Assembly: GCF_030762805.1 (NCBI RefSeq)
Contig: NZ_CP129113.1
Location: forward strand, 2,060,001 to 2,124,000
Length of the DNA: 64,000 bases
Direction: 5' to 3'
Source: Aciduricibacillus chroicocephali
Lineage (GTDB): Bacteria; Bacillota; Bacilli; Bacillales; Amphibacillaceae
This document shows, in pieces, positions 60,271 through 64,000 of the stretch (position 1 is the stretch's first letter; each line of letters opens with the position of its first letter). Position numbers and translations under genes: made by a program. The notes beneath the pieces were generated by a model, which saw nothing but the letters and a program-made list of their open reading frames with translations, made no database searches and was not told where the DNA came from.

Positions 60271-60321
60271 ATGAAAAAATTGAAGGAAACGGCTGTTATG
60301 TCGCGTGTTAAAGATGTTTAG
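60271..60321 (+). CDS. 16-codon leader reading frame overlapping the tagB start
   Basis: ATG 60271 has the strongest ribosome site of the region (GGAGGG, 9 nt upstream) and encodes MKKLKETAVMSRVKDV before TAG at 60319-60321. The tagB ATG (60314) lies inside its last codons, in another frame, and has no ribosome site of its own. It may be a leader peptide that couples translation to tagB, or the original tagB N-terminus separated by a frameshift, since its end joins sensibly to the tagB start in sense. Confidence 0.5.
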   Translation: MKKLKETAVMSRVKDV

Positions 60322-61495
60322 AGAGCTCGTAATTTCCATATACCTCTTCTTTTGCCGGGTCTTGTTTATTATATTCCGCATTTTACCACTGCGGGAAAGA
60401 ACTGTTCTTGTCGCTTCTTTTCCAGAAAATAACGCTTATGTAGCTGAAGCGCTTGCAAGAAAAACCGACGAAGAGATTCATATACTTTGCACATTCCCAT
60501 TAGATAAACTACAACTGAAGAAATCTGGGAGATACTACCTGATTCAGTTCAGTCTGAGAAATCCGTTTAGATGGCTGAACAGCATGAGGCTCATTGCGAC
60601 GAGCCGGACTGTTTTTGTCGATAATTATTTCGGCTGGCTTGCAGCGAAGCCATTCCGCTCAGGTGTTCGTTGTGTACAGTTGTGGCATGCAGCAGGGGCG
60701 ATCAAGCGTTTTGGACTCAAGGATTCTTCTATTGAAAGAAGATCTCCCCGAGCTCATCGGCGCTTCCGAAAAGTGTATGATACGTTCACTCACATTGTTT
60801 GCGGGTCTGAGAAAATGGCAGATATTTTTAAAGATGCATTTGATGTGGATGACAGCAGGCTGCTTCGGACTGGTGTTCCGAGAACTGACTTCTTCTTTAA
60901 TGGTGAAGCGCTTATGAGAAGCAACGGGAGAGTCAGGGCAACATATGACTTGCCTGACAAGCAAATCATCCTATATGCCCCGACGTATCGTGATGAAGAA
61001 TTACAAATTTCGAAGCTCGCAATTGATTTGAAAGCGATGGAAAAGGCACTTGGTGATACTCATGTGTTGCTGCTGAGACTGCATCCTGCTGTGGAAGTCG
61101 ATTTGGATGTATCAAATGAAGGCTTCGTTCGAAATGTTTCCAGCTATCCAGACATTAGTGAATTGCTTGCCGCTGCTGATATTTTAATCAGCGACTACTC
61201 TTCCATTCCTTTTGAGTATGCATTGCTTGGAAGGCCGATGATTTTTCACGCCTATGATCTCGTCGACTATGAGCACTCACGTGGTTTCTGGGAAAACTAT
61301 GAATCACTCGTTCCCGGTCCAGTCGTCGCCATGACAGAAGAGATTATAAGAGAGATCAGAGGTAATGATTTTGATTTTGAAAGAATTACTCACTTCAGCT
61401 CAGACTGGAATACATACTCAAATGGCCATTCAAGTGAACAGCTCATTGATTATTTTTATGAACAAGAAAAACAGCAGAACGCAGCGCATCTTTAG
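60314..61495 (+). CDS. tagB: CDP-glycerol:glycerol phosphate transferase TagB (teichoic acid primase)
   Basis: About 393 aa. An N-terminal membrane-associated helix (LVISIYLFFCRVLFIIFRIL) is followed by a GT-B catalytic domain with VQLWHAAGAIKRFGLKD (HAAGAIKRFG is the TagB signature in place of HGTPLK), VLLLRLHPAVEVD and ILISDYSSIPFEYALLGRPMIF. It adds the first glycerol phosphate to the ManNAc-GlcNAc linkage unit. GTG 60305 is an alternative start; I choose ATG 60314. Both starts lie inside a 16-codon frame with a strong ribosome site, so translation is probably coupled. Length is near that of B. subtilis TagB (381). Confidence 0.9.
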   Translation: MFRELVISIYLFFCRVLFIIFRILPLRERTVLVASFPENNAYVAEALARKTDEEIHILCTFPLDKLQLKKSGRYYLIQFSLRNPFRWLNSMRLIATSRTVFVDNYFGWLAAKPFRSGVRCVQLWHAAGAIKRFGLKDSSIERRSPRAHRRFRKVYDTFTHIVCGSEKMADIFKDAFDVDDSRLLRTGVPRTDFFFNGEALMRSNGRVRATYDLPDKQIILYAPTYRDEELQISKLAIDLKAMEKALGDTHVLLLRLHPAVEVDLDVSNEGFVRNVSSYPDISELLAAADILISDYSSIPFEYALLGRPMIFHAYDLVDYEHSRGFWENYESLVPGPVVAMTEEIIREIRGNDFDFERITHFSSDWNTYSNGHSSEQLIDYFYEQEKQQNAAHL

Positions 61496-61518
61496 GATGC
61501 TTTTGCGTTCTGCTGTTT
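61469..61518. terminator. Terminator embedded in the tagB 3' end
   Basis: AAACAGCAGAACGCA (61469-61483) and TGCGTTCTGCTGTTT (61504-61518) form a perfect 15-bp stem. The left arm encodes the last tagB residues (KQQNA), so the hairpin overlaps the coding sequence. It is followed by GTTTTC and also lies next to the convergent stress-protein stop. Confidence 0.85.
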
Positions 61519-61523
61519 GTTTT

Positions 61524-62180
61524 CTAATATTTTTTACGGCTGTCTGGACTGACGATGCTGCGCTCTTCCTCATCCGCATGTTGTGCTTCACCGACAATAC
61601 CGGCACCGGAATCTTCTCCCACATGACTGCCCAATCCTGATTTCGGACGATTCTCAGCAATGTCTTTATGTGGCGTTTTTCCAATCTTGCGCTGCAACTC
61701 CTTGTCCTTGATGGCGCGGTCCTGTTCCATTGCTGCTTCCGCTCCGACCTTCGAACTGTAGGCGTCCATCGGATCTTTGTTAATCGGTCTTCTTTGTCCA
61801 ATTCCAGTGCCATCTAGATTATTGCTTTCACCGGCATGCAGTCGGCTGTAGTCACGATCAACGAATACGAGAATATAGCCTTCACGTGACTCCCTCGCAA
61901 AATCTTCTGCCTTGCGTGTGGGGATGCCCATGCGCTCGAAAGCTTCACGTACCGGTGCATCTCCTCTAAGGAAAGCTTTTAGCTGCTCAAAGAGACTGCC
62001 TTGGTCTGCGACTTCAAGTTCCACATCCGTGCGTCCCCGGACCATCTGGATGTCATCCGCTTTATGAGAAACGACATAGATATCCGATCCATTGTATCCT
62101 TCTTGCTTCAGTTCATGGATCTTCTCGAGAACTTCCTGTTCATTTCGATACGTACCGATATATTTCTTTTCATGTTCCAT
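61524..62180 (-). CDS. General stress protein, YflT (heat-induced stress protein) family
   Basis: A 218-aa soluble, very hydrophilic protein. The N-terminal ~110 residues are the YflT/general stress protein 17M domain: KYIGTYRNEQEVLEKIHELK, GSDIYVVSHKADDIQMVRG and ESREGYILVFVDRD. The C-terminal ~100 residues are charged, low-complexity and probably disordered. It shares domain and layout with the protein encoded upstream at 62261-63409. AGGAGGTAAGA precedes ATG 62180. No separate sigma-B promoter was found in the 80-nt spacer, so it may depend on read-through from the upstream gene. Confidence 0.85.
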   Translation of the reverse strand: MEHEKKYIGTYRNEQEVLEKIHELKQEGYNGSDIYVVSHKADDIQMVRGRTDVELEVADQGSLFEQLKAFLRGDAPVREAFERMGIPTRKAEDFARESREGYILVFVDRDYSRLHAGESNNLDGTGIGQRRPINKDPMDAYSSKVGAEAAMEQDRAIKDKELQRKIGKTPHKDIAENRPKSGLGSHVGEDSGAGIVGEAQHADEEERSIVSPDSRKKY

Positions 62181-62210
62181 CTGTTCTTACCTCCTATTTT
62201 CTTTTCATAG

Positions 62211-62246
62211 AAAACAGCTGCCCGTAAAATGCGGAACAGCTGTTTT
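62211..62246 (-). terminator. Hairpin between the two YflT-family genes
   Basis: AAAACAGCTG and CAGCTGTTTT form a 10-bp stem around a GC-rich loop (plus 62211-62246), followed by TCT on the minus strand. Partial read-through is likely because the downstream gene shows no promoter of its own. Confidence 0.7.
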
Positions 62247-62260
62247 TCTTCGCTCATGAA

Positions 62261-63409
62261 TTAAAGAAGAGGATCTCTGTCATCACGGCGTTTATTTGTC
62301 AAATTAGCTTCATTTGTATCACCAGTCCGGTCGATGTCCGCTTTCTCACGTCGGACTGTTTCGTCGATATGTTCTGTATCCACGACTTTTTGCTTGCCAA
62401 TGACGATTTCTTCATTGACTACTGGGCGTTTCGTAACGTCCACCTTTTCCTGTTTCACCGGAATATGAATGTTCTCTCCGTCATCGAATACTTCATGACC
62501 ATTTGCTGGTGTCTCGTTTACAGGGCGGCGCTCAATATGCACTTCTTCACGTTGAACAGGCACGTCCATTTGCTGACGCTCCGTTTCTACATGTTTGTTA
62601 ACATTGACTTCACCGGTTTCTACCATGTTCTTGTCAACATTCAGGCGTTCTTCATGCAGACGCATTTTCTGCTCATCTTCATTATTGCGCAATGCAGGGC
62701 CTTTACGGAATGGCTCGACTTTGTCAGCACCAAGACCAGTGCCCATACCAGCACCCATATCAGTAGCATCTCTGCCAATCAGATTGTCATCGCCTAGACC
62801 TGTTGCTCTTGTATCTTTATTAACGTCTCGACCAATTCCTGAATGGAAAGGTTTCGTTGTATCTGCGCCGAGCGTCTCATTCAGACGTTCCTCTCGAGTT
62901 TTGTGCAATCTGCCTCTTTCTGCTTCCGTGTCTCTATCCAGAACTGCTTCGGCACCTACTCTTTGATGGAGGTTCGGAGCGCCAGTTACAAGAGGATCCT
63001 CATCTACACGAGAATTCGCTGTATCCATTCCCTTGCCGTGAAGTCCTGTTCTCTTTTCATCGAAACGTTTACCTTGGTCACGGTCAGCGAATAGAAGCAG
63101 GCCGCCCGTTTGTGCTTCGCTATAGTAGCGTCTCGCTTCTTCATCGGAAAAGCCCATGCCGGATAGTGCTTCCATAACAGGTTCTTCTCCTGTGAAGTAA
63201 CTCTTGAACTTGTGCATCCAGCTCGTATTTTCCGGGGATGTCAAATCAACATCAGTTTGGCCTCTAACCATAGATACTTTATCTTCATTGTTTGCAACTA
63301 CGTACAAATCATCTTCTTTAAAACCTTGCGCCTTCATTTCATTGATTTTATTAAGCAATTCACGTTCACTGCGATAAGTTCCAATATACCTTTTGTTGTC
63401 ATTCATCAT
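62261..63409 (-). CDS. General stress protein: YflT domain plus DUF2382 (YsnF/AvaK-type) domain
   Basis: A 382-aa protein. Residues 1-115 are a YflT domain like that of the neighbour (RYIGTYRSERELLNKINEMK, DDLYVVANNEDKVSMVRGQ). A charged Gly/Asp/Thr linker follows, then from about 250 a DUF2382 domain: MRLHEERLNVDKNMVETGEV, MDVPVQREEVHIERRPV, HIPVKQEKVDVTKRPVVNEE and VVDTEHIDETVRREKADI, three beta-rich repeats typical of YsnF. Such proteins are abundant under general stress in Bacillus; biochemical role unknown. A sigma-B-like promoter lies 58 nt upstream of the start. Confidence 0.88.
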   Translation of the reverse strand: MMNDNKRYIGTYRSERELLNKINEMKAQGFKEDDLYVVANNEDKVSMVRGQTDVDLTSPENTSWMHKFKSYFTGEEPVMEALSGMGFSDEEARRYYSEAQTGGLLLFADRDQGKRFDEKRTGLHGKGMDTANSRVDEDPLVTGAPNLHQRVGAEAVLDRDTEAERGRLHKTREERLNETLGADTTKPFHSGIGRDVNKDTRATGLGDDNLIGRDATDMGAGMGTGLGADKVEPFRKGPALRNNEDEQKMRLHEERLNVDKNMVETGEVNVNKHVETERQQMDVPVQREEVHIERRPVNETPANGHEVFDDGENIHIPVKQEKVDVTKRPVVNEEIVIGKQKVVDTEHIDETVRREKADIDRTGDTNEANLTNKRRDDRDPLL

Positions 63410-63466
63410 AATGTTGTAGCCTCCTAATATTTTTGGAATTCAGTGTTTATGTGGTTGTGGTAATGT

Positions 63467-63492
63467 ATAGCCGTATTTTCAAAAGATGAAAC
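63467..63492 (-). promoter_or_regulatory. Sigma-B-like promoter of the YflT-DUF2382 gene
   Basis: On the minus strand: GTTTCA (63492-63487), 14-nt spacer, GGCTAT (63472-63467), which matches sigma-B GTTTAA/GGGTAT at five of six -10 positions. Same -35 and spacer as the csbD promoter. Confidence 0.65.
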
Positions 63493-63639
63493 CCGCCCAT
63501 TTTTTTCCTGCAAGGACTATTTAATGTAGGTACAAGTTTTTGTAAGGTATTTTTTACTTTCAATGCCACCCTGTTCAGCTTATAATTAGGGACGCATCAT
63601 GACGGAACGGAGAAGTGATTCCGCCTGGAGGAATGAAGT

Positions 63640-64000
63640 ATGGAGAATAAATTATTTATCGCACGTGTTTGTACACTGGCCGGAAAAATCATGCTGAAGA
63701 GCGGAGCGGAGACGTACAGAGTTGAGGATACGATGAATCGGATTGCTTCGGCTTATGGTTTGCGCAATGCTCAAAGTTACGTAACACCGACAGGGATCAA
63801 CTTTTCTACTGGCTTCGCAGACCCTTCGAATACAATCCGGGTGTCTGAACGATCGACGGATTTGCATAAAATCACAGAAGTGAACAGCATTTCAAGAAAA
63901 ATTGATGAAGGCGGCCTTGATGCGATAGAAGCATTTCGTCTTTTAAAAGAGATTGAGAAAGCAAGGCTCGCTTTTCCCGAGTGGATACAAATCATCGCAG
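63640..64000 (+). CDS. ThrE-family threonine/serine exporter, N-terminal domain (3' truncated)
   Basis: The frame starts at ATG 63640 (GGAGG 8 nt upstream) and is open to the end of the window, 120 codons. The visible part is the cytosolic N-terminal domain of the ThrE/DUF1212 family: LAGKIMLKSGAETYRVEDTM, GINFSTGFADPSNTIRV and ITEVNSISRKID. The membrane segments that would carry out export lie beyond the edge. Family members export threonine and serine; in Firmicutes this half is often followed by a separate ThrE2-type gene. It is divergent from the YflT-family genes. Confidence 0.85.
   Translation, partial: MENKLFIARVCTLAGKIMLKSGAETYRVEDTMNRIASAYGLRNAQSYVTPTGINFSTGFADPSNTIRVSERSTDLHKITEVNSISRKIDEGGLDAIEAFRLLKEIEKARLAFPEWIQIIA

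Noticed and set aside
1-64000. tRNA, rRNA, CRISPR arrays, intact IS elements or phage genes
   Set aside because: None recognised on reading either strand; short hairpins are accounted for as terminators.

Overview
The window comes from a low-to-mid GC Gram-positive bacterium of the Bacillales, most likely Bacillaceae or a close relative. The evidence is strong GGAGG ribosome sites, TTG/GTG starts, a complete wall teichoic acid (tag) gene set, YvrJ/DUF1659/DUF2922 proteins, CsbD and YflT stress proteins, a nifS-niaR/nadBCA locus arranged as in Bacillus subtilis, WalR-type boxes and sigma-B-like promoters. No rRNA, tRNA, CRISPR array or intact insertion sequence was seen.

Layout. (1) 1-2490: a visibly AT-rich three-gene operon, cut by the left edge, that reads as an ABC-three-component (ABC-3C) conflict/defence system: HNH-nuclease effector with ABC-3C C-terminal domain, a 77-aa middle component and a DUF2326-type ABC ATPase. 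(2) 2896-20302: a type IV pilus locus. On the minus strand, starting from a VanW-like protein, run pilB, pilT, pilC, the major pilin, a prepilin-peptidase-like protein, pilM, pilN, pilO and three minor pilins. A second minus-strand group holds a second prepilin peptidase and two minor pilins. Two divergent plus-strand genes encode prepilins with repetitive beta-solenoid-like bodies. (3) 20467-25062: an APC amino-acid permease, a sigma-B-type csbD gene, an unrecognised NAD(P)-binding protein overlapping an initiating sugar transferase, and an orphan LuxR-type response regulator. (4) 25414-27654: two tandem LysM-NlpC/P60 endopeptidases, the second with a perfect WalR box upstream. (5) 27770-33217: de novo NAD synthesis, with niaR and the cysteine desulfurase divergent from nadB-nadC-nadA. 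(6) 33263-33947: YvrJ, DUF2922 and DUF1659 small proteins.

(7) 34052-63409: a cell-envelope region. A GT4 glycosyltransferase is followed by a csbB-gtcA-yfhO operon (lipoteichoic acid decoration) with a sigma-B-like promoter. Then come the teichoic acid genes: tagF, tagD, tagA, tagU, tagO, two further CDP-glycerol transferase family proteins (one a 1098-aa double-headed fusion), tagH, tagG and tagB. Two large GW-module autolysins (amidase and glucosaminidase) lie among them, and two YflT-family stress proteins close the region. (8) 63640 to the end: the start of a ThrE-family transporter.

The genes fit together as a surface-biology region. TagO/A/B/F/D make wall teichoic acid, TagGH exports it and TagU attaches it to peptidoglycan. 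CsbB/GtcA/YfhO sugar-coat lipoteichoic acid. GW-module autolysins probably dock on these polymers, and WalR boxes mark some of the hydrolases. The less ordinary items are the ABC-3C system, a pair of prepilin-peptidase paralogues with complementary losses, pilin/beta-solenoid fusions, the double-headed teichoic acid polymerase, and a 16-codon reading frame overlapping the tagB start.
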